DNA of 55,461 nt from Candidatus Poribacteria bacterium (GTDB lineage Bacteria; Poribacteria; WGA-4E; WGA-3G). The first letter of the stretch is position 1, and every line of letters starts with the position of its first letter. The notes below the pieces were generated by a model. It saw nothing but the letters and a program-made list of their open reading frames with translations. It had not been told where the DNA came from and did no database searches. A program made the position numbers and the translations under genes. The DNA is taken from positions 1 to 55,461 of the forward strand of contig JAPOZO010000061.1 in assembly GCA_026706025.1 (NCBI GenBank). Reading direction: 5' to 3'. Of the stretch, positions 44,366 to 53,942 are shown in pieces.

Positions 44366-46747
44366 ATGCCAGAGACAGTTGATAGGCACCTTGAAGAAGT
44401 TAGAGAAATTCGATTGTTAGACTATTTTTGGATACTCTTTCGGAATAAGTGGAGTGTCCTTCTCATTTTTTTACTTTCCGTTTTCGTGGCGTTTCTCATA
44501 ACGGATCTGACGCCACCGGTTTTTCAATCCGAAACCACGATTCGTGTTTTAGATGGTCAATCCGCTTCCTCTCTACTCTCACAGTTACCGATATCCGGGT
44601 TAATTGGGGGGACATCCGTAAGTGCTTTCGCCGCGCAGCTACAGTCCCGGGACCTTGTGATTACACCGGCAGTACGTCAACTCAGAGATGAGGGACTTCT
44701 TGACCCACTGCCCGTTCATCGCGGGCGGATTGCCGTCTGGCTTGCAGATGTGTTAAATATTGCCCTCAATCAAGATGCTACAGAGCAGGGAGAACTCACA
44801 GATACCGAGTGGGAAGATTTCTTCATCAAAACCCTTATTGACGAGCAGTTAAAGGTTGAAGAATCACCGGATGGAAAAGTGATTACGATTACTGTGCAGC
44901 AGCGGGGTGCACGGGCTGTGCAGCAGCGCGTATCGGAACGGGCACAGCATCTGGCCAATAGGATCGCTGCTGTATTTCAGACCGTCGTTGAAGCCGAAAC
45001 GGTTGAGAGAATGGAGTGGTGGCAGAAACCTCTTCCCCAAGAGATGCTGAATCAAACACAAAAAAATCTCGCAAATGCCGAAAAAGAACTCTTTGCCTTT
45101 CAGGAAAAGCACCCGAAACTTACCTTAAATGCAGAAGGTGGAACGCAAGCACAGATCATTCTCGCACTCCAAGTCAGGGAAAATGAATTGATCAACCAAT
45201 TGGTGGGTGCTGAATTGAGACGCGCTACCTATCGTGAAGAATTGGAAGGTCTATCAGAAGAACTCATATCGGAAACTATTGCACGAAATCCGTCACACTC
45301 CAAACTCCAAGATAATTTAAACCAATACGAAATCGATAAGGCGGAGCTTCTTGGCAAGTATGATGAAACGCATCCTGAAGTGACTGCTATTGATAAGAAG
45401 ATTGCAGAAACGGAGGCACGTCTTGCTAAAGAGGAGAAAGAGATAAAAAGTACGACATCTTCCTATAATCCGCTCCACCAAGTACTCACAGAAAAAGTCA
45501 ATGAGGCAGAGGCAGCCGCTATTAGTTTTAAGAAGCAAAAGGATGAAGTTACTGCCCAAATTAACGCACACTTTGCTGAACTCCGTGAATGGTCTCCTGA
45601 CCAATTAGAATTCTATCGCCTCAAGCGAGACGTTGAGATTTACAACGCGCAGGTCATTGCTTTAGAAACGAAAATGCGAGAGGCAGAGATTTTTGCCCAA
45701 GCGCGCTCGGAGAGTATCAAGGTGATGGACAAAGCACGCGCCCCTGAAGAGCCCTTGAAACCACGGCTAAAATTGAATCTCGTTTTGGGAGCTTTTGTCG
45801 GCATGCTCCTCGGCGTGACGTTCGCTGTCGCCAAAAATTATTTTAAAGATACCTATCTCCGCTTAGAGGAAGCTGTCCGACAATTGGATGCACTCCCTGA
45901 ATCTCCGAGTTTCCTTGGTGTACTCCCGTCTATCAAAAGGCGGAGCTCCTATCGGCTTCCGCTGATGGTTCACGACGCGCCCACTTCAAGGACTGCTGAG
46001 GCGTTTCGTGTGCTACAAACTAAACTGCCGTTCCTGAACCCGGGTGCCTCTGTGAAAACGATTCTCGTCACAAGCGCGACTCGCGGCGAGGGCAAAAGTA
46101 CGATCTCATCGAATCTTGCCGTTACACTTGCACAGAGAGGCAATAGGGTTTTGCTAATAGATGCCGATATGCGGAGACCTTCGCAACACAATACCTTTCC
46201 GAGAGAACAACTCCTTCAAGTAGAGGGCGCGTCTGATACAACTGCGTCTGAATTGCCTGTACCTCACACTGACCCACGCAAACCCGGATTAAGTGAAGCC
46301 CTCATCCATCTAAACTCAGAAAACGGGTATGATGTCCTGCGTGCGACAGTCAAGCAGACCGGCATTCCTGATTTATTCTTAGTCCCAAGCGGAACTGTAC
46401 CGCCGAATCCGATTGAACTTCTCAACTCAGAGATGATGACGGAATGGTTGGAACTCGCAAAAACCGAGTATGATGTTATTGTAATTGACTCACCCCCTGT
46501 CCGTGCTGTCGCCGATCCGATGATTTTGGCAAACATTGTTGATGCGATTGTTTACGTCTTTGACATCACGAAAACCCGACGGTTTGACATTCTCACAGGG
46601 ATACGGCATTTGACAGAAGCCTTTCCTACTAAGGGGATCGGTGTGCTTTGTAATATGATCAATCCGAAACACGCCAAATCTTACGGCTACTACAGTCGCC
46701 ACGGTAGTTACTATGGGCTTGTGGATGAAGACAGCGAAACAGAATAA
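44366..46747 (+). CDS. Wzc-type chain-length regulator and tyrosine kinase
   Basis: A 793-residue inner-membrane protein controlling capsular or exopolysaccharide polymerisation. A Wzz domain begins with helix WSVLLIFLLSVFVAFLIT (about 29-46), followed by a long periplasmic coiled coil (about 200-440) and a second helix (about 470-490). A C-terminal BY-kinase follows: Walker A SATRGEGKS (about 573), Walker A' LLIDADMRRPSQ, Walker B VIVIDSPP. The tail has several Tyr (YGYYSRHGSYYGLVDED), likely autophosphorylation sites. It follows the export protein on the same strand. A MITE-A lies 5 bases after its stop. Confidence 0.93.
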   Translation: MPETVDRHLEEVREIRLLDYFWILFRNKWSVLLIFLLSVFVAFLITDLTPPVFQSETTIRVLDGQSASSLLSQLPISGLIGGTSVSAFAAQLQSRDLVITPAVRQLRDEGLLDPLPVHRGRIAVWLADVLNIALNQDATEQGELTDTEWEDFFIKTLIDEQLKVEESPDGKVITITVQQRGARAVQQRVSERAQHLANRIAAVFQTVVEAETVERMEWWQKPLPQEMLNQTQKNLANAEKELFAFQEKHPKLTLNAEGGTQAQIILALQVRENELINQLVGAELRRATYREELEGLSEELISETIARNPSHSKLQDNLNQYEIDKAELLGKYDETHPEVTAIDKKIAETEARLAKEEKEIKSTTSSYNPLHQVLTEKVNEAEAAAISFKKQKDEVTAQINAHFAELREWSPDQLEFYRLKRDVEIYNAQVIALETKMREAEIFAQARSESIKVMDKARAPEEPLKPRLKLNLVLGAFVGMLLGVTFAVAKNYFKDTYLRLEEAVRQLDALPESPSFLGVLPSIKRRSSYRLPLMVHDAPTSRTAEAFRVLQTKLPFLNPGASVKTILVTSATRGEGKSTISSNLAVTLAQRGNRVLLIDADMRRPSQHNTFPREQLLQVEGASDTTASELPVPHTDPRKPGLSEALIHLNSENGYDVLRATVKQTGIPDLFLVPSGTVPPNPIELLNSEMMTEWLELAKTEYDVIVIDSPPVRAVADPMILANIVDAIVYVFDITKTRRFDILTGIRHLTEAFPTKGIGVLCNMINPKHAKSYGYYSRHGSYYGLVDEDSETE

Positions 46748-46752
46748 TATAT

Positions 46753-46806
46753 AGGACTTACGCATTTCCTCTTAAAGTTCCCTGATAAGGCGGATTTAGG
46801 GGGTTA
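46753..46806. mobile_element. MITE-A partial copy after the kinase gene
   Basis: Left end AGGACTTACGCA followed by TTTCCTCTTAAAG and the core to GGGGGTTA; no right inverted end. It begins 5 bases after the Wzc-type stop. Confidence 0.65.
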
Positions 46807-46951
46807 GCTCACTAAAAATTACCTCTTTTTGGGTGACTATACTGCTTCTTTGTGTAATTTTGCGTCCGCTTTGGCTTCTAATACTTTTTTCAAATTGGCG
46901 TTATGTAAATGAGGGTGTTTCATAAATGGTTATTTTTCATCGAAAACAGGT

Positions 46952-46984
46952 TTTATAGTAGGTCCCGAAAATAAGTTTACATTT
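46952..46984. repeat. MITE-B solitary end
   Basis: TTTATAGTAGGTCCCGAAAA and the following AATAAGTTTACA match the left arm of the MITE-B copy at 27094 and, inverted, the end of the one at 55304. No partner end is seen within the next kilobase. Confidence 0.6.
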
Positions 46985-47030
46985 CCTGAGATTTATGTTA
47001 CCGTTTACGATTATGACACATTCAACAGAT

Positions 47031-47240
47031 TTACGCAAACGCGTCCTTGATTTCATTGATAACGTCTGATGCCAGACGGGGCCCCGCGGCTTTGAACAGG
47101 CTTTTATCTTCATAAACGACTTCTTGCGGGAAGCCTCCACCATTGCTGATGCTCCATGTTGTGACGTATTCGCCGAAGTATGGAACCACCGAAAGAACCG
47201 ACAAACACAACTATACCTGCGAGTGTAGTTTTCAATACCA
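47031..47240 (-). pseudogene. Decayed protein fragment of unknown origin
   Basis: On the minus strand a frame from about 47209 to the TAA at 47031 reads VPYFGEYVTTWSISNGGG, VVYEDKSLFKAAGPR and VINEIKDAFA, with protein-like composition. A neighbouring frame just upstream gives TLAGIVVFVGSFGG, which looks like the missing hydrophobic start. A frameshift seems to separate them. No family recognised. It may be a chance pattern. The rest of 46748-47470 holds only the two repeat pieces listed. Confidence 0.3.
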
Positions 47241-47470
47241 CCGTAACGGTGTAGGTAAAGTATCTCGAGCATCTCTGTGTCCGTGTAGTAGGGGTCTCGC
47301 GCTGCCTTTAGGTTTGTATACAGAGACCTCTGTTGACCATGTTTAAACCACGGGAATGTTCCTACGAGAAATAAAGAACCCACTGATTCAACTGTGTGAG
47401 TATGTCAATGATAGTAAAATTTGATAGATAATTTTCCATAAGTGCACCTACAAAAAATAAGGGAAAATAC

Positions 47471-48361
47471 ATGCGTAATACAATTACATACAGACATTGG
47501 CAACCCGGCGACGATGACGCAGTTTTGGAACTGTTGTTACCCACTGAACAATGTAGTGAAGACTATTATCGAAAGAAGTTTGAAAGTTCATGGTGTGAAC
47601 CTGAAGGCGTACAGTTGGCTTTTGCAAATGACAGAGTTGTTGGACATGTATTTGGCACATGGACTTTACTTTTTTTAGAGGACAAGGCTCAAGATTTTGG
47701 ATACGTGACACTTGTATACGTTGATCCAGACATGCGTCGTCAAGGTATTGCAACCCGTCTGATGCAAGAACTGAATGCGTACTATAAGAGTAGAAATTAT
47801 CGCGGGGTTCTGCTTGATACAGATACAGAAGCAGCCTATCAATTATATCGGAAAATCGGCTATCAAGAGGTTACCAGAGAGTTAGAAACGCAAACCTCAC
47901 CACGTCAAAATCCCTCTCGACTTATATGGACAAAGGTGACCGCTGAAGATTTCGATATTCTACATCAGATCAAAAACAAATGGGCAAGTCAGAATTTTCC
48001 TGTTTTTTGGAATCCCCAGCATCCAGAAGTGCATCTGTCTAATATGAAGCAGTACCGTGTTGTGCGTCGCGAATATAACATCGTTGGCTATGCGAAATGG
48101 GATGAGCCTTCAAAGCATCTTCCACACGGATTAATTCGGGACCCGGTGGTTCCAGATGAAGACCCGGTGGAGGTAATTACATCTTTACAGGTGGCTTTTC
48201 CTGCACCGCGTCCATGGCAAACAGCCGTGGGAAGCAGATATGAAAATCCGCTCCGTTCCCTCGGTTACACGCTCAAACCGACAGGATGGGTAGAGATGAT
48301 ATTGTCCTTTGACCTCCAAATAGATTGGTCCAGACTTGCGCGAACACGACCTTTTTGGTAG
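47471..48361 (+). CDS. GNAT-family N-acetyltransferase
   Basis: A 296-residue protein. The first 150 residues are a GNAT domain with acetyl-CoA-binding motif A in VTLVYVDPDMRRQGIATRLM and motif B around AYQLYRKIGYQEV. The second half (about 155-296) looks like a second, degenerate GNAT or partner domain (WTKVTAEDFDILHQIKNKW). It acetylates an amine on an unknown substrate. AAGGGA lies 7 bases before the ATG. It stands alone among repeats and remnants. Confidence 0.85.
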   Translation: MRNTITYRHWQPGDDDAVLELLLPTEQCSEDYYRKKFESSWCEPEGVQLAFANDRVVGHVFGTWTLLFLEDKAQDFGYVTLVYVDPDMRRQGIATRLMQELNAYYKSRNYRGVLLDTDTEAAYQLYRKIGYQEVTRELETQTSPRQNPSRLIWTKVTAEDFDILHQIKNKWASQNFPVFWNPQHPEVHLSNMKQYRVVRREYNIVGYAKWDEPSKHLPHGLIRDPVVPDEDPVEVITSLQVAFPAPRPWQTAVGSRYENPLRSLGYTLKPTGWVEMILSFDLQIDWSRLARTRPFW

Positions 48362-48442
48362 TTAAATACATTGAATCTCTAAAACAGAGGGGATTGGCAT
48401 GAAAGACGAACCAATATCATCCGTTCAACACAGGCAACATAG

Positions 48443-48685
48443 GAATTAAGACCAGAGCCGACGGCAAAGCTGGTCGAGAAGTCGTTTGTCGAGAACATTA
48501 TCCGTAATCGTAGGCGGGCGTTGCAGAAGTTTGACGAATGGCTCCAGGGGCGACAGATCACAGACAGGCTGCTCGCTGAATATATCACAGACCTGTTCGA
48601 CCAGGGCAAAGCTCCAAGAACAATAAGCATTGTGGGATCCGCTGTAAAACGTCCTTCAAGCTCACCTACTGCCCGTATAGAATAA
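48443..48685 (+). pseudogene. Phage-type integrase fragment
   Basis: An 80-codon frame with no ATG encodes a piece like the N-terminal core-binding domain of tyrosine recombinases (RRRALQKFDEWLQGR, ITDRLLAEYITDLFDQGKAP, RTISIVGSAVK). It ends where the catalytic domain should begin, and a MITE-A starts 3 bases later. No Arg/His/Tyr catalytic region is nearby. It is a remnant of a past integrated element. Confidence 0.6.
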
Positions 48686-48687
48686 TC

Positions 48688-48745
48688 AGGACTTAGGTAT
48701 TTCCTCTTAAAGTCTCCTGATAAAGGGAATTTAGGGAGTTTAAAA
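48688..48745. mobile_element. MITE-A partial copy
   Basis: Left end AGGACTTAGGTA and the core TCCTCTTAAAGTCTCCTGAT to GGGAGTT; the right end is absent. It abuts the stop codon of the opposing permease gene at 48747. Confidence 0.6.
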
Positions 48746-48746
48746 C

Positions 48747-49589
48747 CTACGACTTCATCTTCCCCAAACTTGCAGGCGGACGCGATGTCCCTACAAACCC
48801 GATGAGCACGACCATTGTTAAAATATAGGGCAGACTATGCAGCAGTTGGCCCGGAATGTTCCATCGGTTTGCGAGTTCTAAGGCAGTGGCGAATCCAAAA
48901 AGGAAGCATGCCGAGACACCGCTTAACGGTCGCCAGTTCCCGAAGATAACGGCTGCAAGCGCAAGGTAACCCCGTCCGGCCGTCATCCCTTTTGTGAAGT
49001 AATGGACTTCGGATGCCAGAAAACATCCACCCGTTCCTGCTAAGAGTCCACTTAACAGTATCCCAAGATATTGCCATTTTGCGCGGCTTAGACTCAGTGC
49101 CGCAAGTGCTTCCGTCGATTCGCCTGCCGCCCGCAATCGCAAACCCCACGGTGTTTTAAACAGAAGAATATGGCTTGCCACCATCAATACTGGTAGTAAA
49201 TAGACTATGAAACTATATGAACCAATAAGTGGCAGCTGCCAGTGCGGAAGTCCACCTACCTGTTTAGAAGCAGGTAAAAGATATTCTGTAATCCCTAACG
49301 CCAAAATGTTAATACCTATTCCGGTGACAACCTGCTCCGCGTGAAATGTAACCGTTGCGATAGCATGTACCAAAGAGAGTGCCACGCCAAAACCTATACC
49401 GATAAGCAATCCAACCCACGTCGATCCAAAACCCTGCGTTCCAACAACGTAACCAAAAGCTCCAATCAGCATCATCCCTTCTAAGGCGAGGTTAATGACC
49501 CCAGAGCGTTCGGAATAAATACCGCCGAGTGCAGCAAATCCCAACGGTGTCGCCATTCGCAATGTACTTGGAATCAATTCAAGAATCAT
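48747..49589 (-). CDS. ABC transporter permease, nucleoside/simple-sugar type (NupQ-like)
   Basis: A 280-residue membrane protein of the BmpA-type branched permease family. It shows GVINLALEGMMLIGAFGY, VVTGIGINILALGITEYL, and TPWGLRLRAAGESTEALAALSLS in the coupling-helix region. It imports nucleosides or similar with its partner. Its start overlaps the partner's end by 11 bases. The ATPase and binding protein are not in the window. Confidence 0.88.
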   Translation of the reverse strand: MILELIPSTLRMATPLGFAALGGIYSERSGVINLALEGMMLIGAFGYVVGTQGFGSTWVGLLIGIGFGVALSLVHAIATVTFHAEQVVTGIGINILALGITEYLLPASKQVGGLPHWQLPLIGSYSFIVYLLPVLMVASHILLFKTPWGLRLRAAGESTEALAALSLSRAKWQYLGILLSGLLAGTGGCFLASEVHYFTKGMTAGRGYLALAAVIFGNWRPLSGVSACFLFGFATALELANRWNIPGQLLHSLPYILTMVVLIGFVGTSRPPASLGKMKS

Positions 49590-50670
49590 TCTTTTTCCTG
49601 GATATACCTTCTATGCAAACTAACCAAATAATCAGCATACCTTGGCCCGCGAGAAATAGACCGCGCGGGATCCCCAGCAAAATGTCGATGTCCAAAGCAA
49701 CTTTGTTCAATAATCCGAATAGGACAGCTGCAGCCAAGATACCAAAAGGATTATTTCTCCCTAAGAGCGCGACCGCTATGCCAGTGAACCCCCAACCCGA
49801 AGAAAAGTTATCCAAATATCGATAACGGTATCCCATCACCTCAGCAACACCGGCTAATCCGGCAACTGCACCACTGAGTGCCATTACCCATACAGTCACA
49901 GTGCGCGGGTTGATCCCGCCATAAGAGGCGACATCGCGAGCGTTTCCTACCAAACGGAGTTCGTATCCCCAACGCGTATACGTTAAGAAGATATAACAGA
50001 GCAGAACAGACCCACAGGCAATTAGGAAACTCGCGTTTAATGGGTTACTCTGCGGGAGGAATGGGACTAAAAATGCCAATCGTGGGATTCGCGCTGTTTC
50101 ATGAATTTGTGGCGTCTGTGGAATCATCTGTCCGGGTTCTTGGTAGACTGAGGTGACGAGGTAGTTCATGAGGGCGAAAGCGATGAAGTTCATCATAATT
50201 GTATTGATAACTTCATGGGCACCATATCTCGCCTTTAAAAAACCGGGGACAGCCCCCCACCCGGCACCAGCAATCATCGCTGCCGCGATACAGAGCGGAA
50301 TCAGTAGGAAAGCAGGTAGGTTTAAGTGCATACCTATCCACGCCGCAGCGAACGCGGCGACGTAGAGTTGCCCCTCACAACCGATATTAAACAGACCACT
50401 CCTATAGCCGATAGCAACAGCGAGTCCTGTAAAAACTAAAGGGGTCGCGTTGAATAGGACATATCCGACTTCATCAAAATTCGCGAACCCGCTGAAAAAA
50501 ATAATCTTATAGAACTCCAATGCGTCTTGCCCTCGGATATGGACCACGATCCCACACGAGAGAAAAAAAACAAGGATAGCGAGCAGCGGCGGTATACAAC
50601 TTAGGAAAAACTTTCTGGATTGGGAGGTTCTATCTCCAACCAGCGAGACAAACAATTTTCGGATGTTCAA
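49579..50670 (-). CDS. ABC transporter permease, nucleoside/simple-sugar type (NupP-like)
   Basis: The larger of the permease pair, 363 residues with about nine hydrophobic segments. Landmarks are NIGCEGQLYVAAFAAAW, YGAHEVINTIMMNFIAF, TRWGYELRLVGNARDVASYGG, and GFTGIAVALLGRNNPFGI. It forms a heterodimeric channel with the downstream gene. The start is TTG with a weak GAGA upstream; a later start is possible. Confidence 0.88.
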   Translation of the reverse strand: MNIRKLFVSLVGDRTSQSRKFFLSCIPPLLAILVFFLSCGIVVHIRGQDALEFYKIIFFSGFANFDEVGYVLFNATPLVFTGLAVAIGYRSGLFNIGCEGQLYVAAFAAAWIGMHLNLPAFLLIPLCIAAAMIAGAGWGAVPGFLKARYGAHEVINTIMMNFIAFALMNYLVTSVYQEPGQMIPQTPQIHETARIPRLAFLVPFLPQSNPLNASFLIACGSVLLCYIFLTYTRWGYELRLVGNARDVASYGGINPRTVTVWVMALSGAVAGLAGVAEVMGYRYRYLDNFSSGWGFTGIAVALLGRNNPFGILAAAVLFGLLNKVALDIDILLGIPRGLFLAGQGMLIIWLVCIEGISRKKNDS

Positions 50671-50694
50671 GAGTTCTCAGTCTCTCTGCTAAAC

Positions 50695-50724
50695 TTGACA
50701 AAAGTTTTTAGAACATGTTATTAT
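50695..50724 (+). promoter_or_regulatory. Promoter for the aminotransferase/glpD/nuclease run
   Basis: TTGACA, an 18-base spacer, and TATTAT on the plus strand, about 95 bases before the ATG at 50821. Confidence 0.65.
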
Positions 50725-50820
50725 GTATGGTGTTATTATCTGCGACATACTTGTTAGTATAGCACAGACATCGGATTAAAACAAACCGCTGATTATTCAG
50801 AGGGTAGCGAGGAGAGCACT

Positions 50821-52230
50821 ATGGAGAGAAACAGAAGCGAATCATCTCATCATGAGAATCCCTCAACAGATCTGCCTGCTATTTTGGGTGGAACGCCAGT
50901 CTTTGAAATAACACCTGACGCGCCCTATCCAAAACTTGACCAGTGGCAGCAAATCACTGAAGAAGAAGCACAGGTCGTTTATGAGATGACGCTTCGGAAT
51001 GAACTCTCCGGTACTTCTACGACTGTTCAAGAATTTGAGAGTATCTGGTGTGAACGCCATCAAACCGAATTTGCTTTGAGTCTGACCAACGGTACGGCAG
51101 CTTTACATAGCGCAATGTTTGGACTCGGTGTTGGTCCTGGTGATGAGGTTATCTGTCCGACTTATACATGGATGGGGTCAATCACGCCAGCACTCACCTT
51201 GATGGCAACACCCGTTTTCTGCGAGGTGGATCCGAGGACATTACTTATTGACGTAGAGGATGTTCGGCAGCGTATTACGCCGCAAACCAAGGCAATCGTG
51301 GCAGTGCATCTGTGGGGTAATGTCTGCGATATGGATGCGCTCATGGCTCTTAGTGATGAAACAGGTATACCCGTCATAGAGGATTGCTCGCACGCACACG
51401 GTGCCTCTTATAAAGGTCTGCCGTGCGGAAGCATCGGACAGGTAGGGGCTTGGAGTTTGCAAGGCAACAAACCGATTAGCGGCGGCGAAGGCGGTATGCT
51501 TGCGACCAACGATGTATCAGTTTTTGAGCGGGCATGTCTGCTCGGTCAAGTTAATCGTTCTCCTAACGTCAAAGGCGAAGCAGCCGAATCACTCCAATAC
51601 ACCCATCTTCCACCGATGGGACTCGGCGTTAAATTTCGTGCCCATCCACTCTCGATTGGTATCGCTTCGGTACAACTGAAAAAACTTGATGAACTCAATG
51701 CAAACCGTCGCGCTTATATACAAGAAATCTCTGATGGATTACAGGATATTCCGGGCGTTTCTCCTATTGAGACTCATGAAGGGACTGAGTCAGCAGGGTT
51801 TTACGGTTTTCCTATTCACTATTATAAAGAAGATATGAATGGACTGCCTGCACCACTGTTTGCGGAAGCACTCCGAAAAGAGGGTGTTCTGGCAAATAAT
51901 AATCCTTATCCACTCCTTGTTGGGGATGGTGTGCCGCTTTTTTCAGGGAGTCTACCCACTAATAGCAATCCGTATCCGCTCCTACATACTTTGCCGCTCT
52001 TTATGCAAGGACTTGATATCTACATGAACGGTCGTGGTTCTCTCTGCCCGGTTGATGCGGGTGGAACGTTTAAAGGATATACCCCATCAGATTTTCCCGT
52101 GACTGAGAAAGCTTGTTCGCAGCTTATATTTTTGCCGCTATTAACGAAGCCGGTAGCAGGTGCTGCCTCGGGAATCTTGGCTGCTATTCGTAAAGCCGCT
52201 TTACAGAGTCGTTTGATAGCTGCTGGATAA
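50821..52230 (+). CDS. DegT/DnrJ/EryC1/StrS-family aminotransferase
   Basis: A 469-residue PLP enzyme that usually aminates a nucleotide-linked keto-sugar. Landmarks: SLTNGTAALHSAM, GDEVICPTYTWMGSI, VAVHLWGNVCDMDAL, VIEDCSHAHGASYKG, and LQGNKPISGGEGGML with the likely PLP Lys. It is longer than the 370-400 residue norm. GAGGAG lies 7 bases before the ATG. It is followed after 10 bases by glpD, an unusual pairing that may hint at a role outside surface sugars. Confidence 0.9.
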   Translation: MERNRSESSHHENPSTDLPAILGGTPVFEITPDAPYPKLDQWQQITEEEAQVVYEMTLRNELSGTSTTVQEFESIWCERHQTEFALSLTNGTAALHSAMFGLGVGPGDEVICPTYTWMGSITPALTLMATPVFCEVDPRTLLIDVEDVRQRITPQTKAIVAVHLWGNVCDMDALMALSDETGIPVIEDCSHAHGASYKGLPCGSIGQVGAWSLQGNKPISGGEGGMLATNDVSVFERACLLGQVNRSPNVKGEAAESLQYTHLPPMGLGVKFRAHPLSIGIASVQLKKLDELNANRRAYIQEISDGLQDIPGVSPIETHEGTESAGFYGFPIHYYKEDMNGLPAPLFAEALRKEGVLANNNPYPLLVGDGVPLFSGSLPTNSNPYPLLHTLPLFMQGLDIYMNGRGSLCPVDAGGTFKGYTPSDFPVTEKACSQLIFLPLLTKPVAGAASGILAAIRKAALQSRLIAAG

Positions 52231-52240
52231 GTAAACAAAA

Positions 52241-53932
52241 ATGTCAACAGAATTTTCAGCCCGAACTCGGGGAAATAATATTAAAATACTCAAGACTGAA
52301 CCTTTGGATGTCTTGGTTATTGGCGGTGGTATTGTCGGCGCGGGTTTAATCCGCGATCTTGCCCTTAATGGAGGTATCAAAGCAGGATTAATTGAACAGG
52401 GCGATTTTGCAAGTGGAACGAGCAGTGCTACCTCGCAGCTTGTTCACGGTGGATTTCGCTACCTTAAACACGATAGAGCACTCGTTAAAATGTCGCGTAA
52501 AGAACGCGAGATCCTTCAGCGCATTGCCCCGAATCTTGTCAAACCGCTTCCTTTAGCTATTCTCTTCTACAAAGGCGATCCGTACCCATTAGCAGGCATA
52601 CAAGCCGCTGCGTACTACTACAATTACCTTTCTAAAATAGACAAGACAGAGAAATCGAAAACGATTCGCGATCCTCAAAAGATTCAACACTTACTCGGCC
52701 CCATTGCCACGGATACCCTAAAAGGTTGTGTTGTTATATGGGACAGCACTACTGACGACGCGAGATTAACCCTCGCAACACTCAAAGATGCCCATCGACA
52801 TGGTGCTGTTGTAACCAACTATGTCCGATTTCTCGATTTTGTCAATCAACCAGATACGACTGATAGTGGAAACCGGATATACAGAATAACTGCTGAAGAT
52901 ATTATCTCTCGACAACGTTTTGAAATCTCCGCGCGAAAAATTGTATCAGCGACGGGGCCTTGGAGCGACTCTGTGTGGTGCAAGGACCCAAGTTACGACG
53001 GAATGCCGCGCCTGATAATGAAAAATGCGCAAGGCACTCATATCGTTTTACCACGGTGTGGAAGAGAACATGCATCGGAAGCGTACGGTTTAGTAATCTC
53101 TACACAGTCAGAAAGACAACAGGGTGGCAAATCCCGCGGCATTTTTATTTTACCCGGTCCTCACAATACCTCTATCGTGGGGACCACTGAAACAACTCCA
53201 GCGGAAGATTTATCATCGGTGCGGCCATCAGCTGATGAAGCGGCGTATCTACTTTCAGAAACGCAGCAAATCTTTCCAGAAAAGACGCTCAATAATGATA
53301 CTATCATTGCTGCCTATGCCGGGACCCGACCACTCATAGCGGCGAACTGGTCCTCAAGCGAATTCACAAAGACGGGTTTTGTGTCAAGGGATCACTTAAT
53401 CACAGAGAGTCCGAGCGGTGTAATGTATCTTTATGGTGGCAAACTTACCACACACCGCCAGATGGCAGAGGAGACAGTGGACCACCTGGCAACTTTTCTG
53501 AATGTCCCGCGCCGCTGTAAAACGGATACCGTTCCGTTGTCCAATGTGTCAGCGGAGACACCGAATGGAAACGCGAATCATGCTTCGCAGTCGAATATTG
53601 ATACGGAACGCCTCATTAAACGCTATGGAGACGGATATCAGACAATTCTTAAGTTTATCAATGACGATGCAACACTTGCTGAGCCGATAACCCCGTCTCT
53701 GTCCTTCACGAAAGCTGAACTGCTTTACGCCTATTGGGGCGAGATGGCGATCACGCTGACCGACCTTCTCTGGCGACGTACGCGTATCGGTTGGACACCG
53801 GGCCAAGGGCTTGACCTTGCGCCCCAAATCGCACAATTCTTAAGTAAAAAAAACAATTGGGATCAAGCGAGAATCACGGCAGAGGTTGAGGTGTATCGTG
53901 AACACATCCGATGGCTGAACTTTTATCTTTAA
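52241..53932 (+). CDS. glpD: Glycerol-3-phosphate dehydrogenase (FAD)
   Basis: Oxidises sn-glycerol 3-phosphate to dihydroxyacetone phosphate, passing electrons to quinone at the inner membrane. Evidence: the N-terminal FAD motif DVLVIGGGIVGAGLIRDLAL, EQGDFASGTSSATSQLVHGG, the YLKHDRALV helix, VVIWDSTTDDARLTL, FILPGPHNTSIVGTTE and YAGTRPLI. 563 residues is normal. It follows the aminotransferase with a 10-base gap and no strong ribosome binding site, so it is probably co-translated. Confidence 0.92.
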   Translation: MSTEFSARTRGNNIKILKTEPLDVLVIGGGIVGAGLIRDLALNGGIKAGLIEQGDFASGTSSATSQLVHGGFRYLKHDRALVKMSRKEREILQRIAPNLVKPLPLAILFYKGDPYPLAGIQAAAYYYNYLSKIDKTEKSKTIRDPQKIQHLLGPIATDTLKGCVVIWDSTTDDARLTLATLKDAHRHGAVVTNYVRFLDFVNQPDTTDSGNRIYRITAEDIISRQRFEISARKIVSATGPWSDSVWCKDPSYDGMPRLIMKNAQGTHIVLPRCGREHASEAYGLVISTQSERQQGGKSRGIFILPGPHNTSIVGTTETTPAEDLSSVRPSADEAAYLLSETQQIFPEKTLNNDTIIAAYAGTRPLIAANWSSSEFTKTGFVSRDHLITESPSGVMYLYGGKLTTHRQMAEETVDHLATFLNVPRRCKTDTVPLSNVSAETPNGNANHASQSNIDTERLIKRYGDGYQTILKFINDDATLAEPITPSLSFTKAELLYAYWGEMAITLTDLLWRRTRIGWTPGQGLDLAPQIAQFLSKKNNWDQARITAEVEVYREHIRWLNFYL

Positions 53933-53942
53933 GGTATAAACT

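Noticed and set aside
46937-47383. 148-codon minus-strand frame
   Set aside because: The frame runs through repeat sequence and has poor composition; a different frame in the same place gives the more protein-like remnant reported.
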